NCBI GenBank assembly: GCA_934309345.1
Contig: CAKRDD010000003.1
Span: forward strand, 147,265 to 211,264
Direction: 5' to 3'
Source: an uncultured Mediterraneibacter sp.
Lineage (GTDB): Bacteria; Bacillota; Clostridia; Lachnospirales; Lachnospiraceae
Length of the DNA stretch: 64,000 nucleotides
Shown here: in pieces, positions 15,309 through 24,023 of the stretch
Position numbering within the stretch: the stretch's first letter is position 1
Layout of the letters: each line of letters begins with the position of its first letter
Notes under the pieces: model-generated
The model's input: only the letters and a program-made list of their open reading frames with translations
Database searches by the model: none
Told to the model about the DNA's origin: nothing
Position numbers and translations under genes: made by a program

Positions 15309-17198
15309 TTATTTCTTTTTATCTTTTTTCTTGTCTTTGTCTTTCTTCTTTCCGGAAGATTTCTCGTTGTCCTTATTCTTCTCGCTATCCTTCGCTTTTG
15401 CAGAGAATTTCTTATCAGCTTCAGCTTCCGGCTGATATCCGTTGATATCATATTTCTTCTCATATTCCTCAAAGGCTGTAAGATAAGTTTCATCCTTCAG
15501 CTTGCGGACACTCTTTGTATATTCATGAATATCAAAGTTAGAAGAATCAAGCTCGAGAATCGCTACAGCAATGTTAGAACAGTGCGCTGCGATACGCTCG
15601 TAGTTTGTAAGCAGGTCATTAAAAGCAAATCCGGTGTTCAGATCACACTGACCATTTCTAAGTCTCTTAATGTGACGAAGTTTCAGATCATTACAGAGAA
15701 TACCAATCAGTTCGCGCAGAGGTTCAACCTTTGCAGCAGTCTCAAGATCTTCATCTACAAAAGAATTTACTGTAAGATCAACAATCTCAACCAATGCCTT
15801 CTCAAGCACATTCAGCTCATAAGTAGCAGATTCAGAGAATGTACGGGACTTCTCATGAAGTTCCTGGGCAACTCTGGAAATGTTGACTGCGTGGTCACCA
15901 AGTCGCTCGAAGTCACTGATCGTATGAAGGAACTTGGATGTCTGTTTCGCCTGCTCAGGTGTCATATCATGCATACTTAACTGCATCAGATAAGTACCAA
16001 GTTTATCCTCGTACTTGTCGATCATGTTTTCCTTTTCCTGGATCTTATTGAACTTGCTGTCGCTAAAGTCTGTCAGAAGTTCGAAAGCGCGCATGAGATT
16101 CTTGCGGGCATTCTTCGCCATACCGTTAACAGCCATCTGGCTCTGACTGATCGCCAGCGGTGGGTAATCCAGAAAACGTTCCTCAAGCAGATCAAAATCA
16201 GCCTGCTCTTCGTTGTCTTCGTCTGTATCCTTGATCAGGAAGAAGACAAGCTTCTCGATCTTGCTGATAAATGGAGCAAGGATCAGGATCGTAGCGATAC
16301 GGAATACCGAGTTCAGCAATGCGATGCTGACAGGACTCATGACCATGTCCATAAATGTAAAGTGGACAGCGGCATTTACTGAGTAAAATACGATAGACCA
16401 AAAGATCATTCCGAATAAGTCATTCAGCAGGTAGATAAGTGCTGTACGCTTTCCATTCTTGTTCGTACCGATAGAAGAAAGCAGTACAGGACAGGCAGCT
16501 CCGACACCGATACCCATTGTAATAGGCAGTGCGGCAGCAAATGTAATAGAGCCTGTGATTGATAATGCCTGAAGGATACCGACAGAAGCAGATGCACTCT
16601 GAAGCACTGCAGTAAATGCGATACCAACAAGAATACCCATAAATGGATTCTTAAACATTGTCAGAAGGCTGACAAAATGTGGGTTCTCTTTCAGAGGTGA
16701 AACTGCACCACTCATTGTCTGCATTCCGAACATCAGGATCGCAAAACCAAGCATAATGTCACCGATATCGGAATAAGGTTTCTTCTTTACAAATGTACGG
16801 AAGATGATACCGATGATCGCAACGATCGCAGAGATTGTTGCGGTGGACAGAAGCTGCGCAATGCCACTGGAGCCATCAATGTAAGAAAGACATAAAATCC
16901 AGCCTGTGATACTTGTTCCAATGTTGGCACCCATAATGATTCCGATTGCCTGAGCAACTTTCATCATACCGGAGTTTACGAATCCTACGACCATAACAGT
17001 TGTAGCTGATGACGACTGAATGATCGCTGTTACGACTGTACCCAGCAGCAATCCTTTGATTGGGGAGTTTGTGAGCTTGTATAAGATAAGTTCCAGTTTG
17101 TTACCGGCAACCTTCTTAAGACTGTCTCCCATGAGTGCCATTCCGTACAGGAAGAGGGCAACTCCGCTGAGCAAGGACAAAACCATTGTAATTCCCAT
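15309..17198 (-). CDS. Na/Pi cotransporter family protein with C-terminal PhoU domain
   Basis: A 629-residue protein. Residues 1-310 are two Na/Pi cotransporter repeats, each with its signature (QSSSATT at 61-67, QSASASVG at 200-207). Residues about 340-560 are a PhoU-like helical domain (SKFLHTISDFERLGDHAVNI). The last 45 residues are a Lys/Asp/Glu-rich low-complexity tail. It should import phosphate with sodium, the PhoU part linking transport to phosphate status. AAAGGAAAA precedes the ATG on the minus strand. It is convergent with the ThrE-type gene and is not in an obvious operon. Confidence 0.93.
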   Translation of the reverse strand: MGITMVLSLLSGVALFLYGMALMGDSLKKVAGNKLELILYKLTNSPIKGLLLGTVVTAIIQSSSATTVMVVGFVNSGMMKVAQAIGIIMGANIGTSITGWILCLSYIDGSSGIAQLLSTATISAIVAIIGIIFRTFVKKKPYSDIGDIMLGFAILMFGMQTMSGAVSPLKENPHFVSLLTMFKNPFMGILVGIAFTAVLQSASASVGILQALSITGSITFAAALPITMGIGVGAACPVLLSSIGTNKNGKRTALIYLLNDLFGMIFWSIVFYSVNAAVHFTFMDMVMSPVSIALLNSVFRIATILILAPFISKIEKLVFFLIKDTDEDNEEQADFDLLEERFLDYPPLAISQSQMAVNGMAKNARKNLMRAFELLTDFSDSKFNKIQEKENMIDKYEDKLGTYLMQLSMHDMTPEQAKQTSKFLHTISDFERLGDHAVNISRVAQELHEKSRTFSESATYELNVLEKALVEIVDLTVNSFVDEDLETAAKVEPLRELIGILCNDLKLRHIKRLRNGQCDLNTGFAFNDLLTNYERIAAHCSNIAVAILELDSSNFDIHEYTKSVRKLKDETYLTAFEEYEKKYDINGYQPEAEADKKFSAKAKDSEKNKDNEKSSGKKKDKDKKKDKKK

Positions 17199-17375
17199 TT
17201 TCTTTTTTCCTTTTTCTTAAGTTATTAAGTTGACATGTTACGTCTTGTAAAAAATTACGTACATGGCTATTATAAAACACTTTACCCGGAGTTTACAATT
17301 ATTTTCTTTAAACTTTACAGAAAAATATTGATTGCAAATTGCAGAAAAATTGTAAGGATAAACAAAATATTAATC

Positions 17376-18308
17376 TTAAGCAAAAAAGTCCTTGACTTGT
17401 CCATGGATAATTTCCATCAGATGAGTTCTCGCTTCCACGCTTGCCCAGGCAATGTGTGGTGTGATCAGCAGGTGTTTACTGTCTTTGATCTTGAGCAATG
17501 GATTATCTGCGGACATTGGTTCCTCACAAAGGACATCTAATCCTGCTGCGGCAATCTGATTTCTGACCAGTGCATTATATAATGCCTGCTCATCGACGAT
17601 CGGTCCTCTTCCGAGATTCAGGAAAATACAGGAAGATTTCATTTTTTCAAACGCTTTGCTGTTGATCAGTCCTTCTGTATGCTCGTTGAGTGGAGCGTGG
17701 ACGGAAATAATATCAGACTGCGTAAGCAATGTCTCAAAGTCAACCTGTTTATAACCTTCCTGCGCCGGAGCGCCGGAGGCGGAGTAGTAAATGACTTTCG
17801 CTCCAAATGCACGTGCAATCTCAGCAACACGTCTGCCAATCGCTCCAAGTCCGATGATCCCCCAGGTTTTTCCATAGATTTCTGTGAAATGTTCTGCAAA
17901 ATGAGTGAAAGAGACATCATTTATATAGCGCTCTTCTTTCACATAATCATCATAATAGCGCAGCTTTTCTAATAGAAAGAGAAGCATTGCAAATGTGTGT
18001 TGTGCGACAGTCTCTGTAGAGTAGCCGGCAACATTTCTCCAGGCAATTCCTTTTGAATCAAGATATTCCTTATCCAGGTTGTTCGTGCCTGTGGCTGTGA
18101 CACAGACGAGTTTCAGATTCTTTGCAGTTCCAATCGTCTGCTCATTAACCGGAACTTTATTTAATATGATCACATCGGCATCCGTGACACGCGCCGGGAC
18201 TTCTTCAGGTGAAGAAAAGCTGTACTTTACAACTTCACCGAGTTCATCATATGCAGAAAGATCAATATCCTCTCCAATTGTTTTGACATCTAAAAATACA
18301 ATTTTCAT
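17376..18308 (-). CDS. D-2-hydroxyacid dehydrogenase (NAD-dependent)
   Basis: A 310-residue enzyme of the D-isomer 2-hydroxyacid dehydrogenase family. The NAD-binding GLGAIG is at 153-158, and the catalytic triad is visible: Arg234 (LNLGRGPIVDE), Glu263 (LCEEP) and His285 (ITPHIAW). The family interconverts 2-keto acids and D-2-hydroxyacids; glycerate or hydroxypyruvate dehydrogenase is possible, but the substrate cannot be read from sequence. AAGGAG precedes the ATG on the minus strand. It may be transcribed ahead of the Na/Pi gene, though a 177-base gap separates them. Confidence 0.92.
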   Translation of the reverse strand: MKIVFLDVKTIGEDIDLSAYDELGEVVKYSFSSPEEVPARVTDADVIILNKVPVNEQTIGTAKNLKLVCVTATGTNNLDKEYLDSKGIAWRNVAGYSTETVAQHTFAMLLFLLEKLRYYDDYVKEERYINDVSFTHFAEHFTEIYGKTWGIIGLGAIGRRVAEIARAFGAKVIYYSASGAPAQEGYKQVDFETLLTQSDIISVHAPLNEHTEGLINSKAFEKMKSSCIFLNLGRGPIVDEQALYNALVRNQIAAAGLDVLCEEPMSADNPLLKIKDSKHLLITPHIAWASVEARTHLMEIIHGQVKDFFA

Positions 18309-18350
18309 TTAAAATCTCCTTGTTTCATAATCAGTATTAATTATTTTATC

Positions 18351-18492
18351 GTAACTGTTCAGAGCCAACCTCCAAAATGCTACGCATTTCGTCGGTGTGG
18401 CGTATCCGCCAAATAAAATTTCAAAAACAGTCTTAAAAATGCAAGCATTTTACACCTGTTTTATGAAATTTTGCTTGGCTCTGAACAGTTAC
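18351..18492. repeat. 142-bp palindromic repeat element, copy A
   Basis: The ends are a perfect 18-bp inverted repeat, GTAACTGTTCAGAGCCAA and its complement. Inside is a second arm, AAAATTTCAAAAACAG against CTGTTTTATGAAATTTT. One half of it, read on the minus strand, aligns over about 54 bases with 25887-25940, and its end recurs near 19978-19994. It looks like a small non-coding repeat (MITE or REP-like) between the dehydrogenase gene and spoVT. Confidence 0.75.
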
Positions 18493-18569
18493 ATTTTATC
18501 ATAAAAAGAACATAATTTCCTATATTTTACCACATACTGATTAAAATATAATTATGGAGGAAATGTGCC

Positions 18570-19112
18570 ATGAAAGCCACAGGGATAGTCCGGAGGATAG
18601 ATGATCTTGGAAGAATCGTAATTCCGAAAGAAATAAGAAGGACATTGCGGATCCGCGAAGGTGATCCACTGGAAATTTTTACAGACAGAGAAGGAAAGGT
18701 GATTTTAAAAAAATATTCTCCGATCGGTGAATTAGGAACACTGGCAGGGATTTATGCAGATAGTCTTTCAAAGATACTTGGCTGTACGGTCTGTATCACT
18801 GATACGGATCAGGTGATCGCGGCAGCAGGAAACGGGAAGAAAGAACTTCAGGAAATGCTGCTGAGTGCAGAGCTGGCAGAAGTGTTTCAAGAAAGAAAGA
18901 CCGTGTTGAAAAAGAGCAGTGACGCTGACTTTGTAGCAATTACAAAAGACAGGAGTGAATACAGCGAGGAAATAATCAGTGTGATTCTCAGTGAAGGTGA
19001 TATTGCAGGTGGAGTGATCTTTCTGCAGAAAAATGAGAAAAAGCATTTCGGAGAAATGGAAAAGAAGTTTGCGGCAGGCGCAGCAGATCTGCTTGGAAGG
19101 CAGTTAAGTTAA
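18570..19112 (+). CDS. spoVT: Stage V sporulation protein T
   Basis: A 180-residue protein, matching the length of Bacillus SpoVT (178). Residues 1-50 are an AbrB-type swapped-hairpin DNA-binding domain with MKATGIVRRIDDLGRIVIPK, nearly invariant in the family; residues 55-180 form the GAF-like domain. In Bacillus it is made in the forespore under sigma-G and tunes late forespore genes and germination. Its presence is good evidence that the organism belongs to a spore-forming lineage. GGAGGAAA precedes the ATG. I looked for a sigma-G promoter and saw only a loose CATACTG, so no claim is made. Confidence 0.92.
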   Translation: MKATGIVRRIDDLGRIVIPKEIRRTLRIREGDPLEIFTDREGKVILKKYSPIGELGTLAGIYADSLSKILGCTVCITDTDQVIAAAGNGKKELQEMLLSAELAEVFQERKTVLKKSSDADFVAITKDRSEYSEEIISVILSEGDIAGGVIFLQKNEKKHFGEMEKKFAAGAADLLGRQLS

Positions 19113-19188
19113 AAGTGTCATATTTTTCCGGGGGGATGCATAGAATAGTATCAGTGGAAAACCGGACATGCATCGAAAGGAAAAGAAA

Positions 19189-19569
19189 ATGAGAGAAAAT
19201 CATGGAAAAAAAGGGATAATATACGCAGAAAATTTAGTGAAGGCATTACTTTGCGCCTATCTGGTCACAGGAATGTTTCTGTTAATTCTTGCACTTCTCC
19301 TTTATAAAGCAGGATTGAGTGAAGAAAATGTAAATCTGGGAATTATTCTCATTTATGTAATAGGAACTTTCTCGGGAGGCTTTGTGATGGGAAAACTGGA
19401 AGGCCAAAAGAAGTTCCTATGGGGGCTTGGAACCGGTGTGGTTTATTTTGTTCTATTACTGCTCATCTCATTTGGAATGTACCGTGAGGTTTCGTCAGGG
19501 ACAGGCAATTTGTTTCTGACATTTGTACTTTGTACCGGAGGCGGAATGCTCGGAGGGATGGTCTCATGA
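19189..19569 (+). CDS. TIGR04086 family (YrzE-like) membrane protein
   Basis: A 126-residue protein with four hydrophobic spans. I place the start at ATG 19189 because AAAGGA lies seven bases upstream; an in-frame ATG 21 bases earlier lacks a site. The arrangement is short basic N-terminus, span, short loop, GTFSGGFVMGK, then two spans ending in CTGGGMLGGMVS, the pattern of TIGR04086. Function is unknown. It lies directly ahead of the SCIFF peptide gene, a neighbourhood seen in many Clostridia, but a shared role is only inferred from position. Confidence 0.8.
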   Translation: MRENHGKKGIIYAENLVKALLCAYLVTGMFLLILALLLYKAGLSEENVNLGIILIYVIGTFSGGFVMGKLEGQKKFLWGLGTGVVYFVLLLLISFGMYREVSSGTGNLFLTFVLCTGGGMLGGMVS

Positions 19570-19600
19570 AGAAAAACCAGACGGATGTGTGAAAAAATAC

Positions 19601-19629
19601 TTTAAAAACCTGGCTGTGTGTGCTATAAT
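19601..19629 (+). promoter_or_regulatory. Promoter of the SCIFF peptide gene
   Basis: TTTAAA, 17 bases, TATAAT, with the -10 element 37 bases before the scfA ATG. It gives the peptide gene its own start separate from the membrane protein upstream. Confidence 0.6.
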
Positions 19630-19666
19630 AGCGAAAGCAATATGTGCGAAGTTAGGAGGAGTAAAA

Positions 19667-19810
19667 ATGAAACACATTAAAACACTGAATACACAGACAC
19701 TGAACAACACAGTTAAAAAAGGTGGATGCGGAGAGTGCCAGACATCTTGCCAGTCTGCATGTAAGACATCCTGTACAGTAGGAAACCAGACTTGCGAAAA
19801 CGCAAAATAA
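19667..19810 (+). CDS. scfA: SCIFF ribosomal peptide precursor (six cysteines in forty-five)
   Basis: A 47-residue peptide starting MKHIKTLNTQTLNNTVKKGG with six cysteines at 21, 24, 28, 32, 36 and 43. This is the SCIFF (TIGR03973) precursor found in nearly all Clostridia. The adjacent radical-SAM maturase makes thioether bonds from Cys sulfur to the alpha carbon of a Thr; several Thr residues lie among the cysteines. The mature product's function is unknown. TAGGAGG precedes the ATG, and a hairpin at 19906 separates it from the maturase, which could give more peptide than enzyme mRNA. Confidence 0.95.
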   Translation: MKHIKTLNTQTLNNTVKKGGCGECQTSCQSACKTSCTVGNQTCENAK

Positions 19811-19905
19811 GAAAACCTGAAAGTGAAGATAATGTTGCTGCAGAGTTGCTTTGAGCGGTGATACTGCCTGCAATTATGCGAAAAACAGCAACAGGATTAC
19901 AGGTG

Positions 19906-19929
19906 AGGCAGCGGTGCAAATCGCTGCCT
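19906..19929 (+). terminator. Hairpin between SCIFF peptide and maturase
   Basis: AGGCAGCG pairs exactly with CGCTGCCT across an 8-base loop. There is no strong U-run, so partial termination or mRNA protection are both possible. Confidence 0.5.
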
Positions 19930-19959
19930 TAAGCATGTTTTAGACGTATCTGCTTAGAG

Positions 19960-19994
19960 CTGCATTGTGAAAATGCCGGGCTTTGAACAGTTAC
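19960..19994. repeat. Partial copy of the palindromic repeat element
   Basis: GGCTTTGAACAGTTAC at 19979-19994 matches the end of copy A (18351-18492) with one difference, preceded by GCATTGTGAAAA where the element has GCATTTTGGA. It looks like a decayed end fragment inside the scf operon. Confidence 0.4.
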
Positions 19995-20034
19995 AAATAG
20001 ATTTACAAATACATATAGAAAGCGAGGTATCCAC

Positions 20035-21435
20035 GTGATACATCAGTACCAGAACAATGGATATAATATCGTCCTCGACGTGAACAGCGGAGCTGTACAT
20101 GTTGTGGATCAGGAAGCGTATGATGTCATCGAAGTGCTTAATCGCATGAATGAAGATCATACAGTGGAGACATTGAAGGCTCCGGAAACAGCAGAAGCAT
20201 TGAAAAAAGAGCTTGGAGAGAAATACTCTGAGACAGATCTGCTGGATATTTTAGAGGCAGTAACAGAACTGACGGAACAGGGACGCCTGTTTACAAAAGA
20301 CATTTATGAGGGCTTTATCGACGTTGTAAAGCAGCGTAAGACAGTTGTTAAGGCTTTATGTCTTCATATTGCACATGACTGTAACCTTGCCTGTAAGTAC
20401 TGCTTTGCGGAAGAGGGAGAATATCACGGCCGCAGAGCTTTGATGTCTTACGAGGTTGGTAAGAAAGCACTTGATTTCCTGATCGCGAATTCAGGAACAA
20501 GAAGAAACCTTGAGGTTGACTTCTTTGGTGGTGAGCCGCTGATGAACTGGCAGGTTGTCAAAGACCTGGTTGCTTACGGAAGAGAGCAGGAGAAACTTCA
20601 TGACAAGCATTTCCGTTTCACACTTACAACAAATGGAGTTCTTTTGAACGATGAAGTTCAGGAGTTCGTGAACAAAGAGATGGACAACGTTGTCATCAGT
20701 CTTGACGGAAGAAAAGAAGTGAATGACCAGATGCGCCCGTTCCGTAACGGAAAAGGAAGCTATGATCTGATCGTTCCGAAGTTCCAGAAGCTGGCAGAGA
20801 GCCGTAATCAGGAGAAGTACTACATTAGAGGTACATTTACAAGAAATAACCTGGATTTTTCCAAGGATGTAGAACATTTTGCAGATCTTGGATTCAAGCA
20901 GATGTCAATCGAGCCTGTAGTAGGTGATGACACAGAACCATATGCAATCCAGAAAGAAGATCTTCCACAGATCTTTGAAGAATATGATAAACTTGCAAAA
21001 TTCCTGATCGAGCGTGAGAAGAGCGGAAGAGGATTCAATTTCTTCCATTTCATGATCGATCTTGAAGGAGGACCGTGCGTGTCTAAGCGTCTGTCCGGCT
21101 GTGGTTCAGGTACAGAGTATCTGGCAGTGACACCTTGGGGAGATTTCTACCCATGTCATCAGTTTGTAGGACAGGAAGAATTCCTCATGGGAAATGTCGA
21201 TGAGGGAATTACAAAACCGGAGATTGCGGAAGAATTCCGTGGATGCAGCGTATATTCCAAGGAAAGCTGCAGAACCTGCTTTGCCAGATTCTATTGCAGT
21301 GGTGGCTGTATGGCGAATTCTTACAAGTTCCACAATACGATCCATGATACTTACGAAGTGAGCTGTGAGATGGAGAGAAAACGTGTGGAATGTGCGATCA
21401 TGATAAAGGCTGCCCTGGCGGATGAAGAACAATAA
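20035..21435 (+). CDS. scfB: SCIFF thioether-forming radical SAM maturase
   Basis: A 466-residue enzyme starting at GTG, with GCGAGG seven bases upstream. Residues 1-95 form a PqqD-like recognition domain (YNIVLDVNSGAVHVVDQEAYD) that binds the leader. The radical-SAM cluster motif is Cys116, Cys120, Cys123 (HDCNLACKYCF), and DFFGGEPLMNW follows. The C-terminal third is a SPASM/twitch region holding auxiliary clusters (GCGSG, YPCHQF, ESCRTCFARFYCSGGCMANSY). It should install the thioether link in the SCIFF peptide encoded just upstream. SecDF follows within 36 bases. Confidence 0.95.
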   Translation: MIHQYQNNGYNIVLDVNSGAVHVVDQEAYDVIEVLNRMNEDHTVETLKAPETAEALKKELGEKYSETDLLDILEAVTELTEQGRLFTKDIYEGFIDVVKQRKTVVKALCLHIAHDCNLACKYCFAEEGEYHGRRALMSYEVGKKALDFLIANSGTRRNLEVDFFGGEPLMNWQVVKDLVAYGREQEKLHDKHFRFTLTTNGVLLNDEVQEFVNKEMDNVVISLDGRKEVNDQMRPFRNGKGSYDLIVPKFQKLAESRNQEKYYIRGTFTRNNLDFSKDVEHFADLGFKQMSIEPVVGDDTEPYAIQKEDLPQIFEEYDKLAKFLIEREKSGRGFNFFHFMIDLEGGPCVSKRLSGCGSGTEYLAVTPWGDFYPCHQFVGQEEFLMGNVDEGITKPEIAEEFRGCSVYSKESCRTCFARFYCSGGCMANSYKFHNTIHDTYEVSCEMERKRVECAIMIKAALADEEQ

Positions 21436-21471
21436 AGTTAGAGAGCAGCAGTCAAGAAAGGAAAGAAAGAG

Positions 21472-23880
21472 ATGAAGAAAGGCAAGAGTATTCTCAGCCT
21501 CATTCTCGTAATTGCAGTTACAGCACTCTTCGGTATGACCTGTGTGCTTGGACTTGATTTAAAGGGAATGGGAGCTGCGAAGAACATCAATCTCGGTCTT
21601 GACCTGGAAGGCGGAGTCAGCATTACATATCAGGTAAAAGGTGACAAGCCATCTCAGGCAGACATGGATGACACCGTGTACAAGCTTCAGAAACGTGTGG
21701 AGCAGTACAGCACAGAGGCACAGGCTTATCAGGTTGGAGACAACCGTATCAGTATCGAGATTCCGGGTGTGAGCGACGCAAACAAGATCCTGGAAGAACT
21801 TGGACAGCCGGGTTCACTGTACTTTATCAAGCATAAAGACAGTGAGGGAAATGAAAACTATTCCCTGACAGCTTCCGGATATACACTGAATAAGTCAATC
21901 GACGAACTGAAAGATACAGACTCCATCGTACTGACAGGTACAGAAGTAAAGACTGCTTCAGCCGGAGCAATCAATGACTCAACAACAGGAAATAAAAAGT
22001 ATGGTGTTGATCTTGAGTTGACAGATGAGGGTGCAGAGAAGTTCAAGACAGCAACAGAAGAAGCTTATAACAATAACCATGACACAATTGCTATTTACTA
22101 TGATGGTTCTCTGATCAGCGTGCCAAGCGTAAATGCAGTGATCGAGAATGGAAAAGCTCAGATTTCAGGAAACATGGATTATGAAGAGGCTGATAACATC
22201 GCTTCTACAATCCGTATCGGTGGACTGAATCTGGAACTTGAAGAGCTGAGTTCAGAAGTGGTTGGAGCACAGCTTGGACAGGACGCTCTGAAAGGAAGTC
22301 TGATCGCAGGTATCATCGGTCTGGCAATCGTATGTGTATTCATGTGCTGGGTATACCTCCTTCCGGGACTTGCATCCAGCCTTGCACTGATCCTTTACAC
22401 AGAACTGATCTTAATCCTTTTAAATGCATTTGACATCACACTGACACTTCCAGGTATCGCAGGTATCATCCTTGGTATCGGTATGGCGGTAGATGCGAAC
22501 GTTATCATCTTCGCCCGTGTGAAAGAAGAGCTGACAGCAGGAAAGAGCGTACACGCTTCTCTGAAATCAGGATTCCAGAAAGCAATGTCCGCAATCGTTG
22601 ACGGAAATATCACAACACTGATCGCAGCCGGTGTGCTGTGGCTTCGCGGAAGTGGTACTGTCAAGGGATTCGCCCAGACACTTGCACTTGGTATCGTCGT
22701 ATCCATGTTTACAGCACTCGTGATCACAAGACTGATCATCTTTGCATTCTATGGAGCAGGCATCCGCAATGAGAAAGTATACGGAAGACATCTGAAAGAA
22801 CGTAAACCGGTTGATTTCCTTGGAAAGAAAAAAATCTTCTTCATTGTTTCCATCATCCTTTGCCTGGCCGGACCGGTCATGATGGGCGTGAACCATGCAA
22901 GAGGAATCGGTGCGATGAACTACAGCCTTGATTTCGTAGGCGGTACTTCAACAAATGTAACATTTGATAAAGCATATACTCTCGAAGAGATCGACAGCCA
23001 GATGATCCCAAGCCTGGAAGAAATCACAGGAGATAAGAATATTCAGGTTCAGACAGTAAAAGACAGCAATCAGGTAGTCTTCAAGACACAGACACTTGAT
23101 CTTGAGAAACGTGAAGCACTTGCTTCTTATCTGAATGAGAACTACGGGGTAGAGACATCTGATATCGCTACAGAGAATATCAGCTCAACAGTAAGTTCCG
23201 AGATGAGAAGAGATGCTGTTATAGCTGTGATTATTGCTACAATCTGTATGCTGCTTTACATCTGGTTCCGTTTCAAAGATATTCGTTTCGCAACAAGTGC
23301 TGTTGTCGCACTGATGCATGACGTACTTGTAGTTCTTGGATTCTATGTGATCGCAAGAGTATCTGTCGGAAATACATTTATCGCATGTATGCTGACAATC
23401 GTTGGATATTCTATCAACGGTACGATCGTTATCTTTGACCGTATCCGTGAGGCGCTGGCAACAAAGAGCCGTACAGAAGATCTGAAGGATCTTGTAAACC
23501 GCTGTATTACTCAGACACTGACAAGAACGATTTATACAAACTTTACAACATTTGTCATGGTCGTTGCTCTGTATATCCTTGGTGTAAGCTCCATTAAGGA
23601 ATTCGCCGCACCTCTGATGGTAGGTATCATCTGCGGTGGATATACATCCGTATGTATCACAGGTGCACTGTGGTATGTGATGAAGACAAGACTTGGTGAG
23701 GAGGCGAAGGCTGCGAGAGCAGCTTCCGGCACAAAGACAACTTCTGCAAAAGCAGCAGACAAGAAAGAAGGAACTGCTTCCACAGAGAGTAACGCAGCAG
23801 ATACATCTGCAGACGACAGCTCCAAGAAGAAAAAAGGAAAGAAGACTTCTTTCAAGAACAAAAAGAGCAAAAAACGCTAA
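21472..23880 (+). CDS. secDF: Protein translocase subunit SecDF (fused)
   Basis: An 802-residue fusion of SecD and SecF. The SecD half has a first span (7-29), the NLGLDLEGGVSITYQV motif, a large extracytoplasmic domain, then five spans with PGIAGIILGIGMAVDANVII. The SecF half starts near residue 445 with FLGKKKIFF, has YSLDFVGGTS and ends with YSINGTIVIFDRIREAL. A Lys/Ser/Thr-rich cytosolic tail of about 55 residues closes it. SecDF uses the proton or sodium gradient to pull exported proteins out of SecYEG. AAGGAAAG precedes the ATG; a terminator follows. Confidence 0.96.
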   Translation: MKKGKSILSLILVIAVTALFGMTCVLGLDLKGMGAAKNINLGLDLEGGVSITYQVKGDKPSQADMDDTVYKLQKRVEQYSTEAQAYQVGDNRISIEIPGVSDANKILEELGQPGSLYFIKHKDSEGNENYSLTASGYTLNKSIDELKDTDSIVLTGTEVKTASAGAINDSTTGNKKYGVDLELTDEGAEKFKTATEEAYNNNHDTIAIYYDGSLISVPSVNAVIENGKAQISGNMDYEEADNIASTIRIGGLNLELEELSSEVVGAQLGQDALKGSLIAGIIGLAIVCVFMCWVYLLPGLASSLALILYTELILILLNAFDITLTLPGIAGIILGIGMAVDANVIIFARVKEELTAGKSVHASLKSGFQKAMSAIVDGNITTLIAAGVLWLRGSGTVKGFAQTLALGIVVSMFTALVITRLIIFAFYGAGIRNEKVYGRHLKERKPVDFLGKKKIFFIVSIILCLAGPVMMGVNHARGIGAMNYSLDFVGGTSTNVTFDKAYTLEEIDSQMIPSLEEITGDKNIQVQTVKDSNQVVFKTQTLDLEKREALASYLNENYGVETSDIATENISSTVSSEMRRDAVIAVIIATICMLLYIWFRFKDIRFATSAVVALMHDVLVVLGFYVIARVSVGNTFIACMLTIVGYSINGTIVIFDRIREALATKSRTEDLKDLVNRCITQTLTRTIYTNFTTFVMVVALYILGVSSIKEFAAPLMVGIICGGYTSVCITGALWYVMKTRLGEEAKAARAASGTKTTSAKAADKKEGTASTESNAADTSADDSSKKKKGKKTSFKNKKSKKR

Positions 23881-23928
23881 GAAATAAATAGCAGCCTGGA
23901 AACAGGATGAATAAACGCAGAAATAGAA

Positions 23929-23976
23929 TCTGCCGTATCGGAAATGAAAAATGATTTTCGATACGGCAGATTTTTG
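23929..23976 (+). terminator. Intrinsic terminator after secDF
   Basis: TCTGCCGTATCG pairs with CGATACGGCAGA, followed by TTTTTG. Confidence 0.92.
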
Positions 23977-24023
23977 TTATAATAAGAAAAGATATGATAC
24001 TGACAGACTGGGAGGGTATTTGG

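Noticed and set aside
18500..18569. Possible sigma-G promoter ahead of spoVT
   Set aside because: Only a loose CATACTG match, and the -35 candidate is at the wrong distance.
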